A DNA stretch of 64,000 bases from Streptomyces fulvorobeus. Its GTDB lineage: Bacteria; Actinomycetota; Actinomycetes; Streptomycetales; Streptomycetaceae. The notes below the pieces were generated by a model, which searched no databases, was not told where the DNA came from, and worked only from the letters and a program-made list of their open reading frames with translations. The DNA lies in assembly GCF_013167895.1 (NCBI RefSeq), contig NZ_BLWC01000001.1, positions 806,001-870,000 of the forward strand. The letters run 5' to 3'. This document shows positions 18,360 through 26,703 of this stretch, one piece after another. The translations under genes were made by a program, and so were the position numbers. Numbering within the stretch: position 1 is the stretch's first letter; each line of letters opens with the position of its first letter.

Positions 18360-19556
18360 CTAACCGCCCGGTGCGAACAGCGCGTCCTGGGCGGCCTCGC
18401 GGGCCGCCACCAGTGCCCCGCGCAGCACGGCCGCTCCGCCGAGCGCCCCCGTCCTGACTTCCGTGGGCAGCGGCGACAGCGTGGCCAGCCGCTCCTCGAC
18501 CCGTGCGGCCAGTCCGGCGCCACCCGCGTGACCCACCTCGCCCGACAGGACCACACAGCCCGGGTCGAGCACCGAGACCACGGCGGCGGCGCCGAGCGCG
18601 ACGCGGTCGGCCAGCGCGTCCAGGAAGGCGTCGCCGTGCGCGGCCCCCGACAGGGCGGCGTGCACCGCGTGCACCGCGGCCGGGTCCTGTTCGCCGCCCC
18701 GCTCGCCCCGCGGCGCCACGGCCGGTACGCCGTACCGGGCGGCCAGCTCGCAGACGGCGGCCGAGCCGGCCAGGGAGTGGAACCCGCCGTCGCAGCTGAC
18801 GGACGAGGGCACCCCCGCCGTCCACGGCACGGGCAGGAAGCCGATCTCACCGGCCCCGCCGGAGGCTCCGCGGCGCAGCTTGCCTTCGAGCATGACGGCG
18901 GCGCCGATGCCGTGGCCGAGCCAGAGCAGGACGAAGGTGTCACGGTCGCGGGCCGCGCCGACGCGCTGTTCCGCGACGGCCGCGAGGTTGGTCTCGTTCT
19001 CCACGAGCACGGTGGCCGGCAGCCGTTCCTGGAGCGCGGCGACGAGCCCCCGGTGCCAGGCGGGCAGGCCGGTGGTGTCGCGGAGCTCCCCGGTGGCCGG
19101 GTCGATCAGCCCGGGAGCCCCGATGCCCACACTGTGCAGCGGAACGGGGCCTGCCTTGTGCGCCGTACGCTCCAGCAGTGCGACGGCCTGCTCGATGGCC
19201 CGTCCCGTACCGGTCCCGACGTCGATGGGCACGGTGTCCTCGGCGAGCGTCACCCCGAGGAGGTCCGCGACGACGACCGTGACGCTGTCGGTACGCACGT
19301 CCAGGGCCGCGAGGTGCGCGCGGTCGGCGGCGATCCCGTACAGCCGGGCGTTGGGCCCGCGCCGCTCGGCGCCGCTCTCGCCGACCACCCGGATGAGCCC
19401 GGCCCCCTGGAGACGCTCGACGAGGTCGGCGACCGTGGGGCGCGAGAGTCCGGTGAGCGCTTTGAGCTGGGTGGCCGTCAGAGGACCGTCCCGCTGGAGC
19501 AGTTTTAGGGCGAGCCGGTCGTTGATGGCCCGGGCGGTGCTCGGTGAGGCGGGCAT
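18360..19556 (-). CDS. ROK-family transcriptional regulator
   Basis: 398 residues. An N-terminal winged helix (about 10-70; QLKALTGLSRPTVADLVERL) precedes a ROK sugar-kinase-like domain (about 85-390) with VGIGAPGLID, VENETNLAAVAEQ and LLWLGHGIGAAVMLEGKL. The usual ROK zinc-binding CxCGxxGC cluster is degenerate (SCDGGFHSLAG, one cysteine). It probably senses a sugar or sugar phosphate and represses the divergent MFS gene and itself. A 21-bp inverted repeat (19600-19620) lies between the two starts. Its effector is unknown. Confidence 0.9.
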   Translation of the reverse strand: MPASPSTARAINDRLALKLLQRDGPLTATQLKALTGLSRPTVADLVERLQGAGLIRVVGESGAERRGPNARLYGIAADRAHLAALDVRTDSVTVVVADLLGVTLAEDTVPIDVGTGTGRAIEQAVALLERTAHKAGPVPLHSVGIGAPGLIDPATGELRDTTGLPAWHRGLVAALQERLPATVLVENETNLAAVAEQRVGAARDRDTFVLLWLGHGIGAAVMLEGKLRRGASGGAGEIGFLPVPWTAGVPSSVSCDGGFHSLAGSAAVCELAARYGVPAVAPRGERGGEQDPAAVHAVHAALSGAAHGDAFLDALADRVALGAAAVVSVLDPGCVVLSGEVGHAGGAGLAARVEERLATLSPLPTEVRTGALGGAAVLRGALVAAREAAQDALFAPGG

Positions 19557-19599
19557 ACCGCGATCCTTCCAGATCGTGCCGTGCGAGGCACCGCCTATT

Positions 19600-19620
19600 T
19601 ATCAGGCAGGGTTCCTGATA
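19600..19620. promoter_or_regulatory. Inverted-repeat operator between ROK regulator and MFS gene
   Basis: TATCAGG (19600-19606) and CCTGATA (19614-19620) form perfect 7-bp arms around a 7-bp spacer. The surrounding DNA is unusually AT-rich for this genome. It lies between divergent starts at 19556 and 19695, 44 bp from the regulator start, as expected for an autoregulatory ROK operator. Confidence 0.6.
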
Positions 19621-19694
19621 TTTTACGCACGGCGTTGTGGAGACGACTGCCGGGACCTCCGGCGGGCCACGATTCCCAGGGAGGGCACGGCGGT

Positions 19695-20924
19695 ATGACG
19701 ACGGATTCCACCAGTACGGTATTCGGCGAGGAGCAGGTGAGGCACGCCAGGATCGCGGTCTCCGCGGTCTTCATGGTCCACGGGGCGGTGACCGGCAGCT
19801 TCGCCACCCGCGTGCCGTGGATTCAGGACCACGCCTCGGTGAGCGCGGGACAGCTCGGCCTCGCGCTCGCCTTCCCCGCCATCGGCGCCTCGCTCGCCAT
19901 GCCCCTCGCGGGCCGCATAAGCCACCGCCTCGGCGCCAGGACCGCGCTGCGCGGACTGCTGTTGCTCTGGACGCTGGCACTGATCCTGCCGGCCCTGGCC
20001 CCGAACCTCGTGACGCTCTGCGCGGCGCTCTTCGTCTACGGGGCGACGGCCGGGATGTCGGACGTGGCGATGAACGCGCTCGGGGTCGAGGTGGAGAACC
20101 GGCTCGACAAGTCGATCATGTCCGGGCTGCACGGGATGTGGAGCGTCGGCGCCCTGATCGGTTCGGCCGCGGGCACGGTCGCCGCCCACCTCGGCACCGA
20201 CGCCCGGCTGCACCACACCATCGCCGCCCTCACGCTCACGGCACTCGGGCTGATCGCCTGCCAGAGGGTGCTGGACCTGCGCCGCGAGGCGGACGAGGAG
20301 CCGCCTCCGCGCTTCACCCTGCCGCCCAGGTCGGCGCTGATCATCGGCGCCGTGGGCTTCTGCGCGGTCTTCGCCGAGGGAGCCAGCCTCGACTGGTCGG
20401 CGGTCTACCTCAGGGACATCATGGGCAGCTCCGCCGGGCTGGCCGCCGCGTCCACGACGGCGTTCGCGCTGACGATGGCCGTGGCCAGGATCGCCGGCGA
20501 CAAGGTCGTGGACCGTTTCGGCGCGGTCAGGACGGTCCGGGTGGGCGGCGGGCTCGCGACGGCCGGCGGACTGCTCGTGGTCCTGGCCCCGAACGCCGCG
20601 GTGGCCCTGTGCGGCTTCGGACTGCTCGGCCTCGGGGTCGCCGTCGTCGTCCCCCTGGCGTTCGCCGCCGCGGGGCGCAGCGGCCCCAACCCCAGTCAGG
20701 CGATCGCGGGGGTCGCCACCATCACGTACACCTCCGGGCTCATCGCGCCCTCCATGATCGGTTCGCTGGCGGAGGCGACCTCGCTGATCGTCTCGTTCGG
20801 CCTGGTGACGGTACTGGCCTTCGGCCTGGTGCTGGGCGCGGGGGTGCTGCGCGGGGCCGACCGCGTGTCCCCGGGCGGCGCGGGCCCGGACGCCTCTCCC
20901 GCGAAGGCCGGACCCGGCACCTGA
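19695..20924 (+). CDS. MFS transporter
   Basis: 409 residues with about 12 hydrophobic helices. The motif between helices 2 and 3 is RISHRLGARTALR. FVYGATAGMSDVAMNALGVEVE recalls the YbjJ/FucP-like sugar-transporter subgroup, and DWSAVYLRDIMGSSAGLAA comes later. ATG 19695 follows GGGCACGGCGGT; longer in-frame starts would run into the operator. Divergent pairing with a ROK regulator suggests a carbohydrate or related substrate, but the substrate and even the direction of transport are open. Confidence 0.87.
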   Translation: MTTDSTSTVFGEEQVRHARIAVSAVFMVHGAVTGSFATRVPWIQDHASVSAGQLGLALAFPAIGASLAMPLAGRISHRLGARTALRGLLLLWTLALILPALAPNLVTLCAALFVYGATAGMSDVAMNALGVEVENRLDKSIMSGLHGMWSVGALIGSAAGTVAAHLGTDARLHHTIAALTLTALGLIACQRVLDLRREADEEPPPRFTLPPRSALIIGAVGFCAVFAEGASLDWSAVYLRDIMGSSAGLAAASTTAFALTMAVARIAGDKVVDRFGAVRTVRVGGGLATAGGLLVVLAPNAAVALCGFGLLGLGVAVVVPLAFAAAGRSGPNPSQAIAGVATITYTSGLIAPSMIGSLAEATSLIVSFGLVTVLAFGLVLGAGVLRGADRVSPGGAGPDASPAKAGPGT

Positions 20925-20991
20925 CCGGCCGGGGCGCCGGGCGGGTGAGGCGGCCCGCGGCCGTAACATGACGCTGATCATTTCGGCGGGA

Positions 20992-21035
20992 GAACACTCC
21001 GCACGGACATGCGCGGTGAACACTCCGCACGGACA
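20992..21035 (+). repeat. Two 18-bp direct repeats in the uracil permease leader
   Basis: GAACACTCCGCACGGACA occurs at 20992-21009 and again exactly at 21018-21035, offset 26 bp, ending 14 bp before the permease ATG (21050). The second copy abuts the ribosome binding site. It may be a regulator or RNA-folding site, or a recent local duplication. Confidence 0.75.
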
Positions 21036-21049
21036 CACAGGGAGCGACC

Positions 21050-22444
21050 ATGGGCGGCCTCGGCGTGCGCTGGACCTTGCACGGCGACGGGAAGACCCCG
21101 GCGCCCGGGGCCGTGGTGCGCCCCGACGAGCGGCTGTCCTGGCCGCGTACGTTCGGGCTGGGCGCCCAGCACGTGGTGGCCATGTTCGGGGCCTCCTTCG
21201 TCGCGCCGGTGCTGATGGGCCTGGACCCGAACCTCGCGATCATGATGTCCGGTGTCGCGACGGTGATCTTCCTGCTGGCGACGAAGGGGCGGGTGCCCAG
21301 CTATCTCGGCTGTTCGCTCTCCTTCGTCGGCGTGGCCGCGACGATCCGCGCGAGTGGGGGCGACAGTGCGACCGTCACGGGCGCGGTCCTCGTGGTGGGC
21401 GCGGTGCTGTTCCTGGCGGGGCTCGTGGTGCAGCGGTTCGGCGCGCGGATCATCCACGCGGCGATGCCGCCCGTGGTGACCGGCGCGGTCGTCATGCTGA
21501 TCGGTTTCAACCTGGCGCCCGTGACGGCGTCGACGTACTGGCCCCAGGACCAGTGGACGGCGCTGCTGGTGATGCTGTTCACCGGACTGGCCGTGGTCTG
21601 CCTGCGCGGTTTCTTCTCCCGGATCGCGATCTTCCTCGGCCTGGTCTTCGGCTACGTGCTGTCCTGGGTGCTCGACCGGGTCTTCGGGAAGATCCACTCC
21701 CCGGCGGGCGGAGCCGAGTCCGTCGACCACTGGCGGCTCGACCTCTCCGCCGTCGCGCACGCCGACTGGGTCGGGCTCCCCTCCTTCCACGCGCCCAGCT
21801 TCGAGTGGTCGGCGATCCTGGTGGCCCTGCCCGTCGTGATCGCGCTGGTCGCGGAGAACGCCGGGCATGTGAAGGCGGTCGGCGAGATGACCGGTGACTC
21901 GCTCGACGACAAGCTGGGCACCGCCATCGCCGCCGACGGCGCCGCCTCCATGCTCTCCACCGCGGTGGGCGGCCCGCCGAACACCACGTACTCCGAGAAC
22001 ATCGGTGTGATGGCCGCGACCCGGGTCTACTCCACCGCCGCCTACTGGGCCGCCGCCTGTTTCGCCCTGCTCTTCGGACTCTGCCCCAAGTTCGGCGCGG
22101 TCGTCGCCGCGATCCCCGGTGGAGTGCTCGGCGGCATCACCGTCATCCTGTACGGGATGATCGGCCTGCTCGGCGCGCAGATCTGGACGAACGCCAGGGT
22201 CGACCTCCGCAACCCGCTCAACCTCGTGCCGGCCGCCGCGGGCATCATCATCGGCGTCGGCGGGGTCAGCCTGAAGATCACCGACGACTTCGAGCTGAGC
22301 GGTATCGCGCTCGGCACCGTTGTCGTGATCACCGGTTACCACGCCCTGCGCGCCTTCGCACCGGCCCACCTGAGGTCTCAGGAACCCCTGCTGGACTCGG
22401 GCACCTCGACGTACGACCAGGAGAAGCCCGCCGCCGAGGGCTGA
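21050..22444 (+). CDS. uraA: Uracil/xanthine permease (NCS2 family)
   Basis: 464 residues with about 14 membrane segments. NCS2 signature segments are present: FGLGAQHVVAMFGASFVAP at the start (TM1), ALVAENAGHVKAVGEM (TM8, with the nucleobase-binding Glu) and GGPPNTTYSENIGVMA (TM10). This asparagine-rich TM10 and overall length favour uracil (UraA/PyrP type) over purines. It imports uracil with protons for pyrimidine salvage. ATG 21050 has AGGGAGCG upstream. It is monocistronic in appearance and is not next to the pyr operon. Confidence 0.9.
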   Translation: MGGLGVRWTLHGDGKTPAPGAVVRPDERLSWPRTFGLGAQHVVAMFGASFVAPVLMGLDPNLAIMMSGVATVIFLLATKGRVPSYLGCSLSFVGVAATIRASGGDSATVTGAVLVVGAVLFLAGLVVQRFGARIIHAAMPPVVTGAVVMLIGFNLAPVTASTYWPQDQWTALLVMLFTGLAVVCLRGFFSRIAIFLGLVFGYVLSWVLDRVFGKIHSPAGGAESVDHWRLDLSAVAHADWVGLPSFHAPSFEWSAILVALPVVIALVAENAGHVKAVGEMTGDSLDDKLGTAIAADGAASMLSTAVGGPPNTTYSENIGVMAATRVYSTAAYWAAACFALLFGLCPKFGAVVAAIPGGVLGGITVILYGMIGLLGAQIWTNARVDLRNPLNLVPAAAGIIIGVGGVSLKITDDFELSGIALGTVVVITGYHALRAFAPAHLRSQEPLLDSGTSTYDQEKPAAEG

Positions 22445-22528
22445 GGCGAACGGGCGGAACTTCGCCCGTTCCGATGAACGCACGGCCTGCCGGCACCGCG
22501 GCCGGCCGGGGACTGGGACGCTGCCCGC

Positions 22529-23208
22529 ATGGCGCAGTCCGAGCAGTACGCAGACCTCGCGGGACCCGGCACCGCGACCCTTGACGTCCCCGCGGTGATC
22601 GGGCGGCTGCGGGCCTTCCGCTCCGGCTGGCCGCCGCACGACGGAGTGGCGGTCTTCCACGACGCCTACCTGACGGTGTCGGAGAAGGCCGGCCGGCGCA
22701 CCCCGGAGACGCTGGACGCCCTGCTCGCCGGGCGCTATCTGGCGGCGGTGGACACGGCTGCCGCGGGTCTGCGCCCGGCCGCCTGCTGGCGTCCGCTGTT
22801 CCGGTACCGGCGCCATCCCGGCGTACGGCCGGCGCAGTTCGCGCTCGCGGGGATCAACGCGCACGTCGGTAACGACCTCGCGCTCGCCGTGGTGGACGCC
22901 TGCCACGCGCTCGGGTGCGCCCCGCCCGATCTGGAGGACGCGTTCGAGCGGGCCGGGGATCTCCTGGCGATGGTGCGGGAGCGTGTCCTGGAGGAGCTGG
23001 AGGCGGGGCCAGGTCTGCCGGAGGTCACTGACCCGCTCACGCATCTGCTGGAGTCGTGGAGCCTGGAACGGGCCCGTGAGGCCGCCTGGTCGGCGGCGGG
23101 GGTGCTGTGGGAGCTGCGCGGCGCCCCCGGCTGGCCGGGGAGTTCAGGGAGCGGATGGACGCGGGCACGGGGCTGGTGGGGCGCTGTCTGCTCACGCCGT
23201 GCCGCTGA
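22529..23208 (+). pseudogene. DUF5995-like protein, frameshifted near the 3' end
   Basis: About 226 residues if repaired. It begins MAQSEQYADLAGPGTATLD. Conserved stretches are GVAVFHDAYLTVSE, LFRYRRHPGVRPAQFALAGINAHVGNDL and LLESWSLERAREAAWSAA, which I associate with the DUF5995 family of unknown function. Residues after the C run 23124-23128 go out of frame. With one more C the reading continues as LAGEFRERMDAGTGLVGRCL and stops at TGA 23206-23208. As read, the frame instead continues to 23269 with a non-conserved Arg-rich tail. It is all-helical, has no signal peptide, and its function is unknown. Confidence 0.75.
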
Positions 23209-23334
23209 CGCTGCCCGGTCCGCGCCGATCCGGCAAGGAACCCGCCGCCGAGGCGGGCCGGGGAGATGAGCCGGGCACGCCGCTGACGCCCCATCAGCAG
23301 CGGCACGCCCGGCCTCCCCCTTCGGCCGCCGCTC

Positions 23335-25026
23335 TCAGTTCTCCGGAAGCTCCACCGGACTGATCTCGTCGAAGACGTCGCCGGGGCCGGGGTTCGTCGC
23401 GTCCGTGGCACCGCCGAACTGGGTCATCACACCCCACACGGCGTTGAGCGCGGTCTGCACGGCGCCCTCGGCCCATCCGGCCGTCCAGGAGATGTCGTCG
23501 CCCGCGAGGAAGACGCCCCGCTTGTCGGCGGGCAGCCTGTCCTGCATGAAGTGGGTGAACAGCCGCCGCTGGTAGCGGTAGTGGCCCGGCAGGTTCGCCT
23601 TGAACGCCCCCATGAAGTAGGGCTCGTTCTCCCAGGAGACGGTGACCGGGTTGCCGATGACGTGCTTGCGGATGTCCACGTTCGGATAGATCTCGCCCAG
23701 GGACTTCAGCATCACGTCCATGCGCTCGCTCGGGGAGAGCGGCAGCCACTTCAGGCTGTCGTCGCACCAGGTGTACGAGAGGCAGATGACGGCCGGCTTG
23801 TCCGGGCCCTCGTCGAGGAGGTACGTGCCCCGGGTCATCCGGTCGGTCAGGGTCATCGACATGGTGTCGCGGCCGGTGACCTCGTCCTTGTCCAGCCAGA
23901 ACGGCCGGTCCACCGGCACGAACAGCTTGGACGACTCCATGTAGTGGGTACGCTCCATCGCCGTCCAGTGGTCGATCGGGAAGAGCGCGTCGTCGCAGGC
24001 GATCTTGGAGAGCAGCAGCCAGGACTGCGCGGTGAAGACGGCCGCACGGTACGTACGGATGTCACCGCTCGCGTCGGTGACGGTGATCCTGTTGCCCGCG
24101 GTGCGGTTCAGCCGGGTCACGGCCGGACGTGGTTCGCCGTCGTGCAGGGAGGCGAGTGACGTGCCCAGGGGCCAGTGGACGATCTTCTGCGGTTCGCGGT
24201 CCCACAGGCGCAGCGGCAGCTGCTGGCTGCCGCCCACGATCCCGCGGTGGTGGTCGTCCGCCTCGCTGTAGACGACGCGCAGGATCTCCAGGATGGAGTT
24301 GGGGAAGTCGGTGTCCCAGCCGCCGGTGCCGAAGCCGACCTGTCCGAAGATCTCGCGGTGCCGGAAGGACTTGAACGCCTCGGACTCGCAGAGGAAGCCG
24401 TAGAAGGTCTGGTCGTCGAACTTCTCGACGAGCTTCGCCCAGATCTCCCGGATACGCGGGACGTCGCGCTCGCGCATCGCGCGGTTCATGTCGGAGAAGT
24501 CCGCGCCCTCCTCCAGGCAGGTGTTCCAGGCGTCCATGACGTCGCGGTAGACCTGCGGCAGGTCGGCGATGGTCTCCGCGTAGTGCGACTCGCCCTTGAG
24601 ATCGACGACGGTCGAGGGGGTGGCCGGGGACAGCGGGTTGGGGAACGGCCTGGTCTCCAGGCCCACCAGGTCGATGTAGTGCTGGAGGGCCGTGGAGGAC
24701 GGCGGGAAGCGCATCGCGCCCATCTCGGCCGTCAGTTCGGGGTCACAGCCCTCGAAGCCGACGGTACGCAGCCGGCCACCGATCTGGTCGGCCTCGTAGA
24801 CGACGGGCCTGAGCCCCATCTTCATCAGTTCGTAGGCGGTGATGATGCCGGAGAGCCCGCCGCCGATGACGGCGACCTCGGCGCCGTGCTCGGTGGCCGG
24901 GACCTGCCCGATGCCCGCCGGGTGGGCGAGGAAGTCGTCGTACGCGTAGGGGAAGTCCGGCCCGAACATGGTGATCGGCGGTTGCGCGTCGGTGTGCTGG
25001 ACGGCGTTGGGCACCGTGGACGTCAT
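23335..25026 (-). CDS. davB: Flavin monooxygenase/amine oxidase, probably L-lysine 2-monooxygenase
   Basis: 563 residues of the flavin amine-oxidase fold. VAVIGGGLSGIITAYELM (about 51-68) binds the FAD ADP moiety, GGRLRT follows, and GVFLAGDDISWTAGWAEGAV near the end closes the flavin site. The opening ITMFGPDFPYAYDDFLAHPAG and the segments EIFGQVGFGTGGWDTDFPNS and GNPVTVSWE closely match my memory of Pseudomonas DavB. DavB converts L-lysine to 5-aminovaleramide, CO2 and water. The next gene upstream encodes the amidase that would hydrolyse that amide. Tryptophan or phenylalanine 2-monooxygenase activity remains possible. Confidence 0.85.
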   Translation of the reverse strand: MTSTVPNAVQHTDAQPPITMFGPDFPYAYDDFLAHPAGIGQVPATEHGAEVAVIGGGLSGIITAYELMKMGLRPVVYEADQIGGRLRTVGFEGCDPELTAEMGAMRFPPSSTALQHYIDLVGLETRPFPNPLSPATPSTVVDLKGESHYAETIADLPQVYRDVMDAWNTCLEEGADFSDMNRAMRERDVPRIREIWAKLVEKFDDQTFYGFLCESEAFKSFRHREIFGQVGFGTGGWDTDFPNSILEILRVVYSEADDHHRGIVGGSQQLPLRLWDREPQKIVHWPLGTSLASLHDGEPRPAVTRLNRTAGNRITVTDASGDIRTYRAAVFTAQSWLLLSKIACDDALFPIDHWTAMERTHYMESSKLFVPVDRPFWLDKDEVTGRDTMSMTLTDRMTRGTYLLDEGPDKPAVICLSYTWCDDSLKWLPLSPSERMDVMLKSLGEIYPNVDIRKHVIGNPVTVSWENEPYFMGAFKANLPGHYRYQRRLFTHFMQDRLPADKRGVFLAGDDISWTAGWAEGAVQTALNAVWGVMTQFGGATDATNPGPGDVFDEISPVELPEN

Positions 25027-25083
25027 GGGGTGGGGACTCCTTGCGCGGAACAGTGGAACGGGGTGTGACGAGGGAGGTCCGGC

Positions 25084-25881
25084 TCAGGCGAGGGAGCCGT
25101 AGAGGCCGGGGCGGCGGTCGCGCAGATACGGGTTGGCGGCGCGCGAGGCGGTCAGCGCCTCGGGATCGACCTCGCCGATGACGAGCTCCTCGCCGCGGCC
25201 GGCCCGGACCCGCACCACACCGTCCGGCCCGGCCAGACAGCTCAGGCCGATGAACTCGAACTCGCCTTCCTGTCCAGCCCTGTTGACGTACGCCACGTAC
25301 ATCTGGCTCTCGAAGGCACGCACCGGCACGACGGATTCGGCGACGAACTGGAAGGGGTGCATCTGCGCGGTCGGCACCAGCAGCAGATCCGTGCCCGCGA
25401 GCGCGTGCGCCCGGACGTTCTCCGGGAACTCGACGTCGTAGCAGACCAGCAGGCCGACGCGTACGCCACCGAGCTCCGCCTGCACCACAGGCTGCTCGCC
25501 GGGGGTGAACCACTCCTGCTCGTAGCAGCCGAAGAGGTGGGTCTTGCGGTAGTTGGCAAGGGCGGCCCCGTCGGGACCGATGAGCTGCGCCGCGTTGAAG
25601 ATCCGCTCCCCCGCGCGCTCCGGGTAGCCGTAGAGCACCGCGAGCCCGTGCCGTACGGCGATCCCGGCGACGGCCTGCGCGCCCGGCCCGTCCGGGGCCT
25701 GGGCCAGCCGGGGGACGGCGTCGCCGATGGCGTAGCCGGTCAGGAACATCTCCGGGCAGACGAGCAGCTGCGCCCCGGCCCCGGCGACACGCCCGGCGGC
25801 CTCGTCGAGGATCCTGAGGTTCTCCTCCACGGCACCGGGACGACCGGAACTCTGGAGCAGGGCGGTGCGCAACGACGGCAT
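25084..25881 (-). CDS. davA: Carbon-nitrogen hydrolase, probably 5-aminovaleramidase
   Basis: 265 residues, nitrilase superfamily. The catalytic triad is visible: Glu in LLVCPEMFLTGY (about 43), Lys in NYRKTHLFG (about 110) and Cys in VGLLVCYDVEFPENV (about 145). It would release ammonia from the amide made by the DavB-like enzyme to give 5-aminovalerate. Start ATG 25881 (MPSLRTALLQSSG) gives the standard family length; longer upstream open frames are spurious. It lies 57 bp ahead of davB and downstream of a frameshifted Lrp regulator. Three TTGCGC repeats lie in its 254-bp upstream region. Confidence 0.87.
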   Translation of the reverse strand: MPSLRTALLQSSGRPGAVEENLRILDEAAGRVAGAGAQLLVCPEMFLTGYAIGDAVPRLAQAPDGPGAQAVAGIAVRHGLAVLYGYPERAGERIFNAAQLIGPDGAALANYRKTHLFGCYEQEWFTPGEQPVVQAELGGVRVGLLVCYDVEFPENVRAHALAGTDLLLVPTAQMHPFQFVAESVVPVRAFESQMYVAYVNRAGQEGEFEFIGLSCLAGPDGVVRVRAGRGEELVIGEVDPEALTASRAANPYLRDRRPGLYGSLA

Positions 25882-25962
25882 GGCTGACCTCGGGGGCGGT
25901 GCGAGCGGGGTGGGGAGACGTATCGACGGTACGGCCCGCCGATCCCCCCGGACAAGGCGCGA

Positions 25963-26023
25963 CCATTGCGCCCCCGCGACGATCCATTGCGCCCTTCGGC
26001 TCCAGGACGGCGATTCGTTGCGC
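25963..26023. promoter_or_regulatory. Three phased TTGCGC repeats upstream of davAB, candidate Lrp site
   Basis: CCATTGCGCCC occurs exactly twice (25963-25973 and 25984-25994), and a third TTGCGC lies at 26018-26023. Start-to-start distances are 21 and 31 bp, close to two and three helical turns, so all face the same side of DNA. This is how multimeric Lrp proteins bind, and an Lrp gene is adjacent. The region is the likely control site for davAB. Confidence 0.5.
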
Positions 26024-26135
26024 GGAACGTCTTCGCAGGTCAGAAGGGTGATGTGGGTCTCACCGACAGAGGTACGCCGAGGTCCGGGCCGGTCCGGTGA
26101 CCGAGGAGGGGACACCCGCCGCAGTGACCCGCGCG

Positions 26136-26592
26136 CTACGCCGGCGGCGACCCCGCCGCATACCGCCGCAGCAACGGCGACAGCACGAGCACGGACTTCG
26201 TCCGCTCCACGTACGGCTCCCCGCGATCCGCTCCAGCACCTGCTCGAAGTGGCGCATGTCCGCGGCGAACACCTGCACGACCGCGTCCGCCTCGCCCGTG
26301 ACCGTCGAGGCGGACGCCACCTCCGGATACGCCGCGAGTCCTCGTCTGATCGCCTCCGGAGAGGTGTTGCGGCTGCAGTAGATCTCGATGAACCCCTCGG
26401 TCTCCCAGCCCAGCGCCGCCGGGTCCACCCGAACAGTGAACCCTGTGATCGCGCCCTCGGCGCGCAGCCGGTCGACACGCCGTTTCACGGCGGGGGCGGA
26501 CAGCCCGACCAGCGCGCCGATGTCGGCGTAGGAGCGCCGGGCGTCTTCGGCGAGGGCGTGGACGATACGTTCGTCGAGGTCGTTCAGGCGCA
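26136..26592 (-). pseudogene. Lrp/AsnC regulator of the dav cluster, frameshifted near the 3' end
   Basis: About 152 residues if repaired. The N-terminal winged helix reads MRLNDLDERIVHALAEDARR and SAPAVKRRVDRLRAEGAITG. The effector domain carries EIYCSRNTSPEAIRRGL and STVTGEADAVVQVFA. After ERIAG the frame changes at the 4-base C run 26219-26222. One added base restores EPYVERTKSVLVLSPLLRRY and a stop at 26136-26138; without it the frame runs on to 26060. GTG 26592 is chosen because it puts the HTH at the N-terminus; GTG 26665 is the longest option. It sits between the aldehyde dehydrogenase and davA on the same strand and probably senses lysine or a breakdown product. Confidence 0.8.
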
Positions 26593-26703
26593 CTTCGGGC
26601 GGTTCACTTCTCTGCGGTCCGGTTCGGGAGGCGACGGCGGCGCCGCCGCCCCCGAAGTAGACCACGCGCGCCCACCCGCGGCGCGCTCACCGCCGCCGGC
26701 CGG

